From assembly GCA_037893245.1 (NCBI GenBank), contig JBAIAA010000600.1, positions 62,001-126,000 of the forward strand: a DNA stretch of 64,000 nucleotides. The letters run 5' to 3'. Positions 33,965-46,042 of this stretch are shown piece after piece (the first letter of the stretch is position 1; every line of letters starts with the position of its first letter). The notes under the pieces were generated by a model that made no database searches, was not told where the DNA came from, and saw only the letters and a list, made by a program, of their open reading frames with translations. Source of the DNA: Crossaster papposus. Taxonomy: Eukaryota > Echinodermata > Asteroidea > Velatida > Solasteridae. A program made the translations under genes and the position numbers.

Positions 33965-34535
33965 CATCGTCGTACTCGCGTGGCAAAGAATCGCCGTACT
34001 CGTGGCAAAGAATTGCCGTACTCGCGTGGCAAAGAATCGTTGTACTCGTGGCAAAAAATCGCCGTACTCGTGGCAAAGAATCACCGTACGTACTCGCGTG
34101 GCAAAGAATCGTCGTAGTCATGGCAAAGAATCGCCGTAGTCGTGGCAAAGAATCGCCGTAGTCGTGGCAAAGAATCGTCGTACTCGTGGCAAAGAATCGC
34201 CGTAGTCGTGGCAAAGAATCGCCGTAGTCGTGGCAAAGAATCGCCGTAGTCGTGGCAAAGAATCACCGTAGTCGTGGCAAAGAATCGCCGTACTCGTGGC
34301 AACGAATCGTCGTACTCGTGGCAACGAATCGTCGTACTCGTGGCAACGAATCGCCGTACTCGTGGCAACGAATCGTCGTACCCGTGGCAACGAATCGCCG
34401 TAGTCGTGGCAACGAATCGTCGTACTCGTGGCAACGAATCGCCGTACTCGTGGCAACGAATCGCCGTAGTCGTGGCAACGAATCGTCTTACTCGTGGCAA
34501 CGAATCGTCGTAATCGTGGCAACGAATCGGTCGTA
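33965..34535 (+). repeat. 22-bp minisatellite with two variant blocks
   Basis: About 26 units of CGTGGCAAAGAATCGCCGTA plus two bases. Every unit before about 34295 has GGCAAAGAATC; every unit after it has GGCAACGAATC. A few early units are 24 bp (CGCGTGGC). The third variable position (GTACTC versus GTAGTC) changes within both blocks. Because units lack stops, several frames on both strands stay open; these are not genes. Confidence 0.95.
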
Positions 34536-34816
34536 TTCGGTCATTACTACAAAATAATTCCCTCCACGTGATCGAGTCTCGACAAATAAGAAGCCATCAA
34601 CTCTCCTATAGTATTTATTAATGCTAAATATCAGCGAGGATTACATCAATTAGAGGGAATATTCGACCGAAATCCCCACTGAATGCCTTGTACCCCTGTC
34701 ATATAATTATGTCTCCCTAGCCCGGCGCGCGTTGGACATACCTTTATGTTCGTGTATAACAAATGTTGGCTAAATACTCATTTTTCTCAAGAGCCAAGAG
34801 GTGTGTTTGCAAATAC

Positions 34817-35124
34817 AATTAGAGACATCTCTATTTCTAATAGAGACATCTCTATTTCTAATAGAGACATCTCTATTTCCAATATGAACATCTCTATTTC
34901 TAATAGAGACATCTCTCTTTCTAATAGAGACATCTCTCTTTCTAATAGAGACATCTCTATTTCCAATATGGACATCTCTATTTCTAATAGAGACATCTCT
35001 CTTTCTAATAGAGACATCTCTATTTCTAATAGTGGCATCTCTATTTCGAATAGAGACATCTCTATTTCTAATAGTGGCATCTCTATTTTAATAGAGACAT
35101 CTCTATTTCGAATAGAGACATCTA
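34817..35124 (+). repeat. 21-bp minisatellite with internal dyad (AGAGACATCTCT)
   Basis: About 14-15 units of AGAGACATCTCTATTTCTAAT; the core AGAGA-CA-TCTCT is self-complementary. The period is a multiple of three, so one frame on each strand stays open (repeat SNRDISI on the plus strand). Variants include ATGGACATC, AGTGGCATC and CTCTCTTTC units. Not considered coding. Confidence 0.95.
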
Positions 35125-35571
35125 TGCTTCGGGGTTAACATTTATTGTTGAGTTTGCAAACCATAACATTGTTTAGGGGAGAGTCGAGCTATTATCCGAA
35201 GTTTTTTTAAGTTATTAAGTGCCGCTTCCTTTTTTCTTCTTCTACGACCGTTTCAGCAGAGATATAACACAAAAAAGCCCCACGGGGCTCGCACTTGAAA
35301 TCGAATCCGCACGTGTTCGATTGTGTTGAAAAGTGTAACTCGACCAACGCATGACCTCATTTTACCCCTAGCCGAAGGGATTTAACAAGTGTGACAGGGC
35401 CGAGGGGATTCGTTTGTCAGAATCAGCCCAGTTTCGCGTGAAATATGACCCAGAACATAAGAGCGCACTGAAGTCTAGTCAATATTGGTCCTCACCACTG
35501 CTGAACAAAAAAAATAAAATAATAATAAGCAAAACGTCATGCAGAAAGGAGTTAAGAAACCAGAAACCCAA

Positions 35572-35720
35572 ACCAAACAATCTGCCACGTCTGTTGCAAG
35601 GGTCGACCTTTTGGGGGAAATGTTCACGACAGTTGGAATTGTGAAACACCTAAACCCCACTACTAAACAATCTACCACGTCTGTTGCAAGGGTCGACCTT
35701 TTGGGGGAAATGTTCCAGCA
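35572..35720 (+). repeat. direct duplication, 90-bp period
   Basis: The about 50-bp segment TCTGCCACGTCTGTTGCAAG ... GGGGGAAATGTTC at 35581 recurs at 35671 with one difference (TCTACC). The intervening 40 bp are unrelated to the repeated part. Confidence 0.9.
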
Positions 35721-36395
35721 GTGGGGATTGGGACACCTTGGTTGACCTCCTTCTGTCACTCCACATCCGACAAGGAGTGATTGTGCTCTAAAACAATTCA
35801 ATTTAAAAGGTTGATGCTAAGAGATCACCGTTGATGGAGGGTTTGGTTCACCTATTAGACTCGGGCATTTCAACGACAGTTCGGCTGCATGTCTAGCCTA
35901 GTATAGATAGCTTTGGGGGAACTACCAACGCACTAGTCGTCTCACTCTATACTCTTTTTATCCCAGACTAAAAAGCAGGTTGAACACGAACTCTTTCAGG
36001 TCAGGGATCCGTAAGTGGTGCGATATATCTCGGGCAATATCGGGGGAAAAGTAAAATAGTGGATGATGTACAGAACGATCTTAAAAGGTTCTGCTTAGTC
36101 TGTTAGTTGACCTTCTTGAAGAACGCGCCAATCATAAAATCTGCTTGAGATAGGAAAAGATTGTGGACGACACAGGAATGTTATACCCCTTGTGGAAATT
36201 TATCAACAAATTATGCGATTTGAGGCTTTGCATGGTAGAGTGGCGACGATCAGCGCACACTAACCGAAACGTCGAGTCGACACCTCTCGTTATTCTCCCA
36301 ACTGTATTTTCTTTAGGGACAGATAGTCAATTCGCATGATGATGTTTCAATACACTTTGTTTAACCTTTTGAAGTGGACAGCGCATGATTTTTGT
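35721..36395. other. no recognisable gene
   Basis: Ordinary mixed-composition DNA, nothing supported. Confidence 0.4.
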
Positions 36396-36712
36396 GTGGC
36401 CTCGTGGTCTAGAGCATTGAATTCGCTGCATGCAGGAAAGGCTGCAGGTTGTGGGTTCGAGTCCAGCCTAGGACTATAGTGCGTGTACGTGCCCTTGGGC
36501 AAGGCACTTTGTCACTCGTTGCTTCTCTCGACCCACTGCAAGAGTAAATGGGTACCTGTGGGGGCTGATATGGTTGTTATGGTTGTTATTACAATGTAGC
36601 TGTTTTGTGCCGAAACAGCAGCGTCGAGCTGTATACTGCCCAGGGAGCTGAGATGGTATTTGTGTAATGTTTCAATAATCGGCCCAATAATGAGCATTGA
36701 TAATAATCATAC
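36396..36712 (+). mobile_element. tRNA-derived SINE
   Basis: A-box TGGTCTAGAGC (36405-36415) and B-box GGTTCGAGTCC (36454-36464) at tRNA-like spacing form the head. The body has CCCTTGGGCAAGGCACTTTG and AAATGGGTACCTGTG, words I associate with invertebrate SINE bodies, and the tail ends in GATAATAATCATACATCGCC. Likely RNA polymerase III-promoted and mobilised by a LINE. The tRNA part is too degraded to be a tRNA gene. Confidence 0.85.
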
Positions 36713-37618
36713 ATCGCCTTAAGTACCAGTTAATGACAGCTTACTAGAGTTTAATGACGGTAGAACATGCGTATACCATCAAGCGCCGAAAGCAACAATG
36801 ATGGTGAATGTGGAAAATTGCATGGCACGGTATTCAGCTTGAGACGGCATGTGCTTCAGCTGAAAATGAGTGGGAACATAGACATGGGTATAAAACACCC
36901 GAGGGCTGTATACTCCAATCAATACACATCAATACAAGACGCTAATTAATTCCACGAGGTGTCGATGGAGGTGCGTCTGGCGTGTATAGAGACGGGGTTT
37001 GTTCATTTCCTCTTGAAGTCTGAAACAACTCTGCCTCATCAATTTCCTCGCGCCGGTGCCATGCCCCGCGCTGTCTACTTTGGGATCCGTTCGCCAATCC
37101 CTCATAATATGCCTCGCGCCTCTAGCTCTGCGCCCGGGCCCTGCCAGGCGAGCTATCAAAGCCCCTCCATCCAGCAGGCCGGTCCGTAATAATTGACGAG
37201 GATGTACCGGTGCTCTTTGTTTAGCTGGCGACTATAAGAAACACCACTGCAGTGTTTTTATTCACACCCGGCATCCTTAGGTGAAAGGAAAGTGTACATT
37301 TTGCCGGGGACAAACGCATAGGGGTGATTGAACATGATAATTAAAGAACCTGTGTAAATATCAAACAGAGTATCCGTAATTCAGGAACATGAAAATGTTT
37401 GACTGTAATGAATTAACATCGTATGTTTCAGTCTGTTATTTACTTGTGCAGGTTAAAGGACAAACGCCAATTTTGCAAAAGAAGTTCAAATTCGTATCTG
37501 CCGACAGTAGATGCCTGCGTATATTTATAGTTGGAGTTCAACAAATCAACCATTGGTCTTTTTTATTAACTTTCTTTTTCTCCGTATACCCAGCACGATA
37601 CGAGACCCCCCAACGCTA
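36713..37618. other. no recognisable gene; GC-rich patch at 37000-37190
   Basis: The patch has C+G-rich frames open on both strands (plus 36959-37189; minus 37159-36929) without a recognisable domain. No convincing splice sites. Confidence 0.35.
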
Positions 37619-37855
37619 TAGACGATGTGCCCTCTGACGTTAGGTGTTTACATTTGTATTCAAATGTTCCCGTCAAAATGCGCACACATCGTGTTTTTAG
37701 TGCATAACATTTGGTTGAGGAGTGACGCCGCAGGTCAGACGACCTTTGAATTATGTGAGATCTGATGTCGCCTCTTAAACCAAATTTATGTAAAACACGA
37801 TGCGTGCGCATATTGACGGGCACATTTGAATATAGATGTAAACAGAGGGGTCTAT
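37619..37855. repeat. MITE family C, copy 4, divergent
   Basis: Left end TAGACGATGTGCCCTCTGAC, right end eroded (AAACAGAGGGGTCTAT). The TGACGTCACGTG word is broken to TGACGTTAGGTG. The oldest-looking C copy here. Confidence 0.85.
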
Positions 37856-37998
37856 ATAGAGACGAAGTGTTTTCCTCAATCTGTCGTTTATATCTAGACC
37901 ATGGGCGTGCCCTTCGAAAAGAAACAACACGTGCGATTTCACACGGGATGCCCGCCAAAAAACCCAGTCTGGTTATTTCGCAACATGTATAGATAATG

Positions 37999-38398
37999 TT
38001 AAAGGGGTCGTATATATACGTTTGGTAATTGGAACCCACTGTTTGTTTCAATCCTATATAGTTATAGATATATACCATAAAAACTAACCTGTACAAATTT
38101 CATTTCAAAAGGTGGTAGCGATTTTGAGATATTGCCGAAAATCTGGAGCGGTTATGTCCACGCCGGAAGAATAATCTGCATTGGAATACACAATCTGAAA
38201 AACGTCACTGCTTTAACGCTTCTCAGATTCAAATTTTTAGGGATAAAAAGTGATATCTTTTTCCATAACCGCAGTACTTTGAAGTGAAATGTTTCTAAAA
38301 ATGCATTACACTATCCAAAGCTGCTGTACTTCTTACCAAGTAAGTTTGTATTGCCATTATTTTTTGGAGTAATTACCAAACGTATACGATCCCTTTAA
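37999..38398 (+). repeat. MITE family D, copy 4 (full length)
   Basis: TTAA on both sides with ends AAAGGGGTCGTATA and CGTATACGATCCCTTTAA. Carries the complete set of family D interior words, including CCGGAAGAATAATCTGCATT. The minus-strand 176-codon frame at 37566-38096 runs through C4 and D4 and is an artefact. Confidence 0.92.
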
Positions 38399-39216
38399 TA
38401 AACCTCTCCGTCGAATTTATTCAAATATTACATGAGAGAAAGAGAGGGAATTAAAAAAAACAAAACACGGAACAAGTGTCACAAATTGATTTATGAATAA
38501 TTGATTTTAAGTCCGACCGATTTTCAGTTCTAATTAATTTCACTGTCTAAACACATCGCCGAGCGCGTGCTCTGTTTGGTAATCCATACTTATTATCCCT
38601 CAGCTACGATTGCCTGGACTTGTTTATTTTCATTTTGTAAAGCTTACACAAAAACATGTTCAGAGATTTTTTGGGGGTTTTAGAATAACAAGAATAATTT
38701 TATCCATCTGGTAAAAAATAAATTGGAGACGACTGGTTTAAAACGAATAATTATAGCGTCACTCTGATAAAAAGTCAAAAGAAGATATACACGTGGCTGT
38801 TTTCGTGACCTCTGATATACGGGGTCAACTGATTTTACGGCGTTCTGCGTTCGGGTCAACGCGCACTTAATTGGAAACTGAGCCAAAATCAGGCGATATG
38901 AAAGGCACTTAGTCAGAAGATTTATTGACGCGGTGTTGCCCTACTGGTAACGCATTTTAGAGGTCGGGTGTCCAGACTACACTTGGCATGGATGTCCCCT
39001 TTCTCGTGTATATTACGTGTGTCATGACAATACTTATAATTCATCCTTTGCGGATCTTCAGCGTTTTGGTGATTTTTTGTTTAGCTGAGAACCCATAATG
39101 AGATTACGCGAGAGATTGAAACCTTTACAGTTATAGTTCATCATTTGTCAGTTTTTTTGTCAGCAAAATTTCTCAAAATCTAAAGAACAGTGCTTGACAT
39201 CTAAAACGAACGAAGC
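38399..39216. other. no recognisable gene
   Basis: AT-rich; nothing supported. Confidence 0.4.
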
Positions 39217-39505
39217 TTAAAGGTAGGATACACCATTGGTAATTGCTTGAATTATCATGAATGGGTGGATTTGGGGGTTGTATTTTATAGTAAATATCGT
39301 TTTAACTGACCTGTTTGAGGTTTTACAATCATGGATGCCGAGAAAAGCACAAAAAACAGCGTTTGTTTTCAACCGGCGTCGAGCAGTTATTCTTATGTTG
39401 TTTGTGCTTTTTCGCGATCGTTATAAAATTCTATTTTTCAGAATAATTACAGGATATCTAGGGCAATACAATTATCTGGATGCCTTGAATCATTATGTAC
39501 TTTCA
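39217..39505 (+). repeat. MITE family A, copy 5, 3' truncated
   Basis: Begins TTAAAGGTAGGATACACCAT and follows the consensus through GATTTGGGGGTTGTATTTTA and ACAGGATATCTAGGGCAAT, then stops matching at about 39505. Shows the G5 state of the internal run. Confidence 0.9.
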
Positions 39506-40593
39506 GTTTCACGGCGCGGCGGAGCAGTAAAGTCACTGTTCGCGAGCTCTAAATTAAGATGACAAAACCTCTGTTTCTGTAAGCCGCCAATTAACCAAGA
39601 TGACATCTTTGACAATGTCACAAGTAATACGGCCACGCAAAGCTTTCATGACGTATTAAAAGAAAGTTACGTCTAGCTGCAACAGATGACTAATCATTGA
39701 AAATAGGTCGGCCAATATATTCCATCTCATCTTCCTCTGTTTTAGGCTAAACCTTGTGGCACGACGCTGACACTTTCAATTTTTTTTTAAATAGACAGAA
39801 CCAAGGCCTTATCCAGCGCTAAATTGGCCTCCTGGGATAAATCCCTGGCAACACTGAATATAAAACCAAGCATTTTGTTACATGATCATTAAAAAATATT
39901 CAAAACCACAATCACTGCATTCGAATGTTTGTATCCTTGTGAAGACATCGCATTGATATCGTGTGTACAATGGTTAGAAGATCGACACTTTATTGTATTC
40001 TGTGTTATCGTTTGAATGTTTACTATATATTTTAATTTGTGTAACTGGTTTTTTAACGTATAGGGTAAAAGTTTTTATAAGATATTTTGCTCCTCTTTGC
40101 CGATATAACCATATTCCTTAAAAAAAAAAAAAAATTACACATTGCGAATTCGTGTGTAAATTGTAAAATCGTATTCGCGGAATTAAGAGAAGGCATGTTT
40201 TTTACGCTCGACTCGCCGAGACCTAATATTTAGTGACAAACATCTAATTTTGTTACATACGGTCAAGGACCAAACAAGTCTTGAGTCCGAAAGATTGATT
40301 TCCATACACAAACCCTCGACGGGCATAAATTGAGTTTGCTGAAAAGCAAGTTTAAAAGGCAAGATTTCACAGAGTCAACTTTAAACAGCACACAACATAC
40401 GTTAATGTACTCCATCTGCAAATCTGTAGGGCTTTTCCAAACTCTGTCTTCGCTCCGGCTCTGGATTCGGCTCTGGTTTCGGCCAAAATATTCATTTAAA
40501 ACTCTAAATCCGTTTTATTAAAGCCAACGTAGTCCTGTTCTTCTCTAAAAATGTCGAATAATTGAGTAAGAAGGAAACATTAACGGTGCTTCC
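39506..40593. other. no recognisable gene
   Basis: AT-rich, with an A14-15 run near 40121. Nothing supported. Confidence 0.4.
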
Positions 40594-40928
40594 TTAAAGG
40601 TAGGATACACCATTGGTAATTGCTTGAATTATCATGAATTAGTGGAATCCGGGGGGGGGGGGGTTGTATTATTTCGTAAAAATCGTTTAACAATCATGTT
40701 TTACAATCGTGGATGCTGAGCAAAGCAAGAACAAAAACAGCGTTCGTTTTCAACCGGCGTCGGGCAGTGTTTTATCTTAGAACATTCAAGTTTTCGAAAC
40801 AATTACAGGATATCTAGCGCAATCATTTGGCCTACAATCATTATTCACTTTCAAATAAGTAGGATTTTTTGTAATAATTCGGTAGTAATTTTTTTGGATA
40901 TCTGCAAATGGTGTATCCTACCTTTTAA
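40594..40928 (+). repeat. MITE family A, copy 6, with G13 expansion
   Basis: Full length: TTAAAGGTAGGATACACCAT to ATGGTGTATCCTACCTTTTA, TTAA at both edges. The internal G run, 4-7 bases in most copies, is 13 here (40651-40663). The central palindrome is lost. Confidence 0.93.
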
Positions 40929-43369
40929 ACTATTAGTATTAGGGCATTAAAATAAATGGAATTGATGCCACATATGAAGTCACATAGCAGCAGTGCAATG
41001 CCTATGTTTTGTAAAATGGCCACCATGCGCGGTCGTCTTTGGTCTGGTCCGTAAAATCGCGCCGTTTTCTTGGCGCTGCATATAATGCACGAAGCTTCAA
41101 GCGTTTCAAGAGAGCTGACGCGCTCAAATGCTCATGTACATGTATAACAAGTGCATAGCTAGCTGTAGACCTTACAGTTTGGATTAGATGAACGTTGCAT
41201 GCAGGGAAGTGAAACTCAAAAGTGCTACTTTGTAGGTAGTTTAAAATATCTTGATTGGTACACACTGATCATTATACTTTATAGTAGGTAAATAATATGG
41301 GATACTAGGCAGCATGAAGTTTATCGATTTTTTTACAGTTTATCGTACTTTTCCCTGTTGGAATAATACACCTTTACTCTTTGAAATGTCGATATCCTCT
41401 TAAATTATATGTAATGTTTTTATCTTAATAAATAACCCGCCTACAGTAATTTATTGCAATTGGTATGTAGATTGGCATATTTATTATATTTTACTTTTAA
41501 CATATTACTTGCAGGTCGTTACTATTATAATCTCCCTGCTTAGACTTGTCGGCAGCTGTTTGTTTACCAGCCTTCGTGTTGTGGTTGTTACATTTTGTAG
41601 ACCGTACATTTAATTTGAGCTTAAAAACACCAGAAGGTAAAATTTATAATTAGGCCTAAATGTAACTCCAGCATAACACCTATTATGTGCATATTATTTA
41701 CTCTACTACAATACGCCAAATATGTTAAAATACAATTAGTGTGAAGTAAGCTTTCTCAAGTAATAATTTTAAAAGATGAAAGAAAAAAGACAAAGATTAC
41801 CAATTTTGCTAAGTTGTTTTGTTTTCGCCAACAAAGATTGAGCAAATTTCAGCAAGCTTTTGCATTATTCTGCTTGTAGACTACCTTTGTTTTCCTATTT
41901 CAATTACAAAGAGTTCCAGGGTACATATAATGGCTCGACAACAGAAAATACGAAGTATATATAAAAATTTTGATATACGTTGAAGTGCAGTTTTAGCTCT
42001 TGATGCATATTGATGCGCTATACCTATTGTGTCTCCGCTGTATTGCGGCAGTGTCACTTACAGGGTCTAATAATGAACGTATATTATAGTATGGGTTCTT
42101 GCGTAAGTCACTGCACAGGAAAGATGCAGGAATCACCCCTCCTTCCTAGATATAATCTGTTAGAGCTTGGAAACACGATTCGATAAAAAAAAGGTCAGAT
42201 TTGTTGGCGCTGGTCACTTATGTAGCACGTAATTGTTATGCAGTGTCATGTGCGCCACTTGAAATGAGGGTTTCATAATGTAACCCATGAACAGGTTGAT
42301 ATTACCCACCTCTTCTAGATTTAATGCTTTTCGTAAACTGGGCCGTGTTTTACAAGATGTCTGCATCTTGTCTCTTTTTTTTGTCATACAACCAATCAAA
42401 ATTTAGTTGTTGCAGTAAATGAAACCCACGTGGCCCACCTTCCCAACTTGAAATGATGTCAGTTGTTCTATTTGTAACATAATGGCCATAATACTTCATT
42501 TGAACCATGTTTTCTCCATGTATTATAGATGGGGTAAATAAACCCCACACGGATACTTTGTGGGGGTCTGACCACGCCATCTCAATTGAATATTTTGTTA
42601 GTTTTTATTTTTTTAGTAATGTAATATCATACTACTTTCTTTTGACAAAGTTTGGTCCACGAATTAGATGGGGTGAAATCAACCGTCTGGGGGCGCTTTT
42701 CAAGGGGGTCTGGGGTTCAGACCCAACCTCTGGGGGGAGATTGACCAACTTTTTGTGAATTACTTGGACAACTTAGTTAACTTTAATGGGTGAAACCTTC
42801 TGGACGAAATGGGGTGAAATATGACTAACAGGATTATATTTAGTCACAAAAAACGAACATTTTCCCGTTCTTGGCACCGTTGGATTTTAACCGCGCCATA
42901 AAAATAATCACTTGCTCCCAGACTGGACAAAAACAGAGACACCACGCTCGTAAATTTAACGAGATTTGAACACCACCATGCACAGTATAATCTTAAGATC
43001 CCCCTCTGTCGTTTTTGAAGAGGAGAAAAAAGATAAAAAAAGCTGACCTTTAAATTGAGCTTGGATGAAAAGGAAAAACAAACCGCAGCCATCGAATCGA
43101 AGCAAACGAATTCACAGTGGTGACAATACACCAGATGCCTTAATCAAAGTCGTAACGTGATCACTCTTCGACTGTATAATCAGAAACACAGCGCATGACT
43201 TGTCAGTCGGCATCTTCGCACGCGCTCAATTTTTGTGATTTTTTTTCTCCCCTTTTTTATGTTCTTTTTGTTGTTGATATATACCCTTTCTTATTCTGTT
43301 TTAGTTAAAAGCGACAGCGTATAGCCACTAGGGGCTTCCGTATTAAAAGAGCAGTCCTCTGGGAAACCG
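40929..43369. other. long stretch without a recognisable gene
   Basis: Mostly AT-rich. At 42520-42830 words such as GATGGGGTGAAAT recur irregularly; a minus frame there (42580-42350) has a KVSVWGLF segment that I do not trust as transposase. No exon is supported. Confidence 0.4.
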
Positions 43370-45216
43370 AAACGAACTAACTGTCGCCGCCTGCGATTGG
43401 CCATCAGTCACGCCTTCGGTGATCCTTCGACCAATAGCGGCTCTCCTTACCCGCCCGATTTATTATTATTATTTTTTTACAGAGCGCGCTCCCTGGATTG
43501 CCGCGGGTTTTGTTGGCGTTTGCGCGCTGTTTGTGAAAAGCCTCTGTCTTGTTCGCTCCCATTCCTCACTTTGTATTCCCGGCGCGAGCTCGACTCATTC
43601 ATATCCACGACCGGCTGTATAATAAACCACAGCCCAGTGCACAGCAAAGAGAGCTGTTATTGACACACTGTCGGCTGCCTCGACTAACCCAGAGGTATTT
43701 TAAGCCGACATTAGATAACGGGCATACATGCAAAGCAGCAAGTGTGGCTTGTATTGTAAATTAGCTCAGACTTAAAAGCCCGGTTGCATTTAACCGTGTT
43801 TGTTTAACTGTCCAAGGCACCTGTCCGTGCAGGAATAAAACAAAATCCCACTGAGGCTGGACAAAAAATAACCGATTTCTCCCTCTTATTGTTATTTTTT
43901 TTTCAGATCGAGTTGCTGAAAATTCCTGACGAGAAAGACGTATCAGCACAGCTGGGGCACCACATTTTTATAAGACGGGAACTGCCATAATGCGCTAGCT
44001 GTTGACGACTGTAAAAACCGATGGGTTGTTGCCGCGCGAGGGGAGTGCCGAGCGAATAACGTCTGGAGGAGAGTCTAATCAGCTCGTAAAAAAGACCACC
44101 GAGTTATTCTAACAAGCGTGCAGCATCACAGGGGCGGTAGACTCCTGGAGAAAATTCAGACGACTCTCGCGCATGTGCATTTAGGTCACCCCACATCGCG
44201 CGCGCGCGCTTGTGTGTGTGTATATAAATGCGAGTCCACTTGTGACAGCATTGAAGATATGAGGTCATATTATTGATGAAGAGACGAAGTTCAATGTTTC
44301 TGCTCTCGATCTTGCAGTTTAGAAGAGCGCAACGGGGCCGTCCGATTTTGTTTTGTTCAATCCAAATGCGGTGGGAGTCGACGTTTGAATTTCGCGACGC
44401 AGATACACCTGTTTGCCCTAGAGTAGTGCTGCAGCGGGGTATAGACTCGGAATCATTACGGCTACAGGCTTTGGATGCGTCAGACTTGCGCCGCTGCCGA
44501 AAGTTGTCGTAACCGTGTCGCCCGAGCACGGCCGGCTAATTAAAATCGACAAATGAAACGGATGTCGGAACTCCAACCGCGCTCGGTTGACGAAACAAGC
44601 GTAAACACATGGATGTGCTGCTGCTGGGATGTACCTGTACTTACAGAGAGCAGTGTAGCCGCAGCTGTACTATCTCCGAGAGATCGTTGACGTTCTTAGT
44701 GGTGGATACTCCGATAACCAAAAGACCCCGAAGTAGACTTTAGTCTGCGATATCTTATTCGCAGCCGCAGTGGACACCAAAGGGCCTGCCTGCATCGTCA
44801 ACTTTACATCGCTGCGACGTCGCATGATTCAGGAAACAACAGAACGTGGGTGTGTCGTGGAGATTGAAATTCCGGAGCACTCATCCATTTTTTTATTTGA
44901 ATGTTTACAACACTTATTATACGCGGTTTGGTTGCGGGGAGAGACAACATAAGTTGCAACGTCCAACAAAAGTCGTTGGAGTAAAACTAGTAAAGACGTA
45001 CGCCGTACCGAACGGGGCAGTTCGTTAACGGACGCGTCATCTTGAATGAGCACTGGCTATAGTGACTCGTTCATGTGTGTCTCTACTTCCGCTGGGCTAC
45101 GGATTTTTTACCCCATTTTGTCGCACCAAAGGCGTGTGGAAGTCTAGACTCGACAGATCGTCTTACATGACAAGTGGCTTGTTCATGGTTGGACGGGAGT
45201 GAAGGGTCCTCGAAGC
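43370..45216 (+). promoter_or_regulatory. CpG-rich promoter / 5' UTR region with CCAAT and TATA elements
   Basis: CpG density is clearly higher than in the flanks. ATTGG at 43396-43400 (inverted CCAAT) and CCAAT at 43431-43435 lie in the upstream part; TATATAAA at 44221-44228 follows GC and GT dinucleotide runs. If the TATA element is used, transcription would start near 44250 and give a 5' UTR of up to about 960 nt before the ATG at 45217. An upstream ORF, ATG 45046 to TAG 45147, is in frame with the downstream ATG and would sit in that leader. Confidence 0.5.
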
Positions 45217-45285
45217 ATGCATCTCGCCGGGCGTTCTGTGCCGTCTCTCGGGACACTGGTCCTCGTGTTTCTCGCCAGGCAATCG
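45217..45285 (+). CDS. candidate signal-peptide first exon
   Basis: The frame is closed upstream by TAG at 45145. The first in-frame ATG is 45217, with A at -3. The 23 encoded residues have a basic n-region (MHLAGR), a hydrophobic core (LGTLVLVFLA) and a polar end, as expected of a secretory signal peptide. Directly after codon 23 comes GTGAGT (45286), a consensus splice donor, giving phase 0. Reading through the donor soon meets a stop at 45349 or nearby. It ends a CpG-rich block with CCAAT/TATA motifs. The rest of the protein must lie in downstream exons; 51987 is the best phase-matched candidate. Product: a secreted or membrane protein of unknown family. Confidence 0.55.
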
Positions 45286-45340
45286 GTGAGTCCCATCTCA
45301 ATTTCAATTAACCTCGGTGTATTAATTGTCCATCGAAATT

Positions 45341-45366
45341 ATGAATGAATGAATGAATGAATGAAT
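45341..45366 (+). repeat. (ATGA)n microsatellite
   Basis: Six and a half ATGA/GAAT units, inside the presumed first intron. Confidence 0.95.
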
Positions 45367-45670
45367 TAAGCAAGTAAAAAACCCAAGTCCCTAGTGTAAT
45401 TTACTAATAACCATACCATTCTTGCAAAATCCAACACCATATGATAAACGATGTACACACGAAATGTTGGACTCGGATTATGGAGGTATGCATATTGAAG
45501 GACATGTGATTGACTTGCAAGGCCTGGAATACAACTCTGGGCAGTGCCCATCGTAACATATTCCAACCAAACCTGATATTGGAGGTGTTACTGGATGGGG
45601 TAAATATTTAATGACTTACCTAAATAATTCCCTTTCTGTCGAGTCTTTGAATCTAAGCGTAGGATCACAT

Positions 45671-46042
45671 TTAAAGGTAGGATACAGTAACACCATTGGT
45701 AATTGCTTGAATTATAATGAATGGGTGGATTTGGGGGTTGTATTTTATAGTAAATATCATTTAACTGACCTGTCCAAAGTTTTACAGTCATTGATGCCGA
45801 GAAAAGCACAAAAAGCAGCGTTTGTTTTCAACCGGCGTCGAGCAGTTATTCGTACGTTGTTTAACAAAAAATCGCGATTTTTCTTTATACCGTTTTATTT
45901 ATCAAAATCATCACAGGATATCTAGCGCAATCATTTTGCTGGATGCCTAGAATCATTATTTACTTTCAAATGAGTAAGATATTCCTTAATAATTCGGTAG
46001 TAAATATTTTCGATATCTGCAAATGGTGTATCCTACCTTTAA
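45671..46042 (+). repeat. MITE family A, copy 7 (full length)
   Basis: TTAA at both edges, termini AGGTAGGATACA(GTAA)CACCATT and AATGGTGTATCCTACCT. The left terminus carries a 4-bp insertion. Internal run G5; central GATCG palindrome reduced. Confidence 0.93.

Larger units (their letters stand above)
32139..34621. mobile_element. TTAA-flanked non-autonomous transposon K, 2.48 kb, 83-bp TIRs
   Basis: Left terminus 32139-32221 and right terminus 34539-34621 are near-perfect inverted repeats (TTAATAAATAC...GGAGAGTT...GTCGAGACTCGATCACGT...TTTTGTAGTAATGACCG). TTAA sits at both outer edges, the piggyBac-type target. No transposase-like frame exists inside; frames in the interior come from the minisatellite. 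It includes the family G segment, a G25 run (32705-32729) and the 22-bp minisatellite. Either a non-autonomous element that carries tandem repeats, or two TIR-bearing ends brought together; the first is simpler. Confidence 0.82.

Noticed and set aside
33943..34557. Several overlapping ORFs of 71-139 codons
   Set aside because: Stop-free translations of the 22-bp minisatellite in many frames; not coding.
33965..35124. CRISPR-like array
   Set aside because: Units are directly adjacent near-identical tandem repeats with no unique spacers, in an animal-type genome.
36396..36470. Functional tRNA gene
   Set aside because: A and B boxes are present but the sequence continues into a SINE body with a shared repeat tail.
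37566..38096. 176-codon minus ORF
   Set aside because: Runs through MITEs C4 and D4; equivalent frames are broken in other copies.
42350..42580. Minus ORF with KVSVWGLF, compared with Tc1-type VMVWG block
   Set aside because: Only a few residues fit, spacing to the following residues is wrong, and the DNA is a decayed GATGGGGTGAAAT repeat.
44104..44529. 141-codon minus ORF
   Set aside because: Antisense within the CpG-rich promoter/leader region, where CpG-rich composition lowers stop frequency; no motif.
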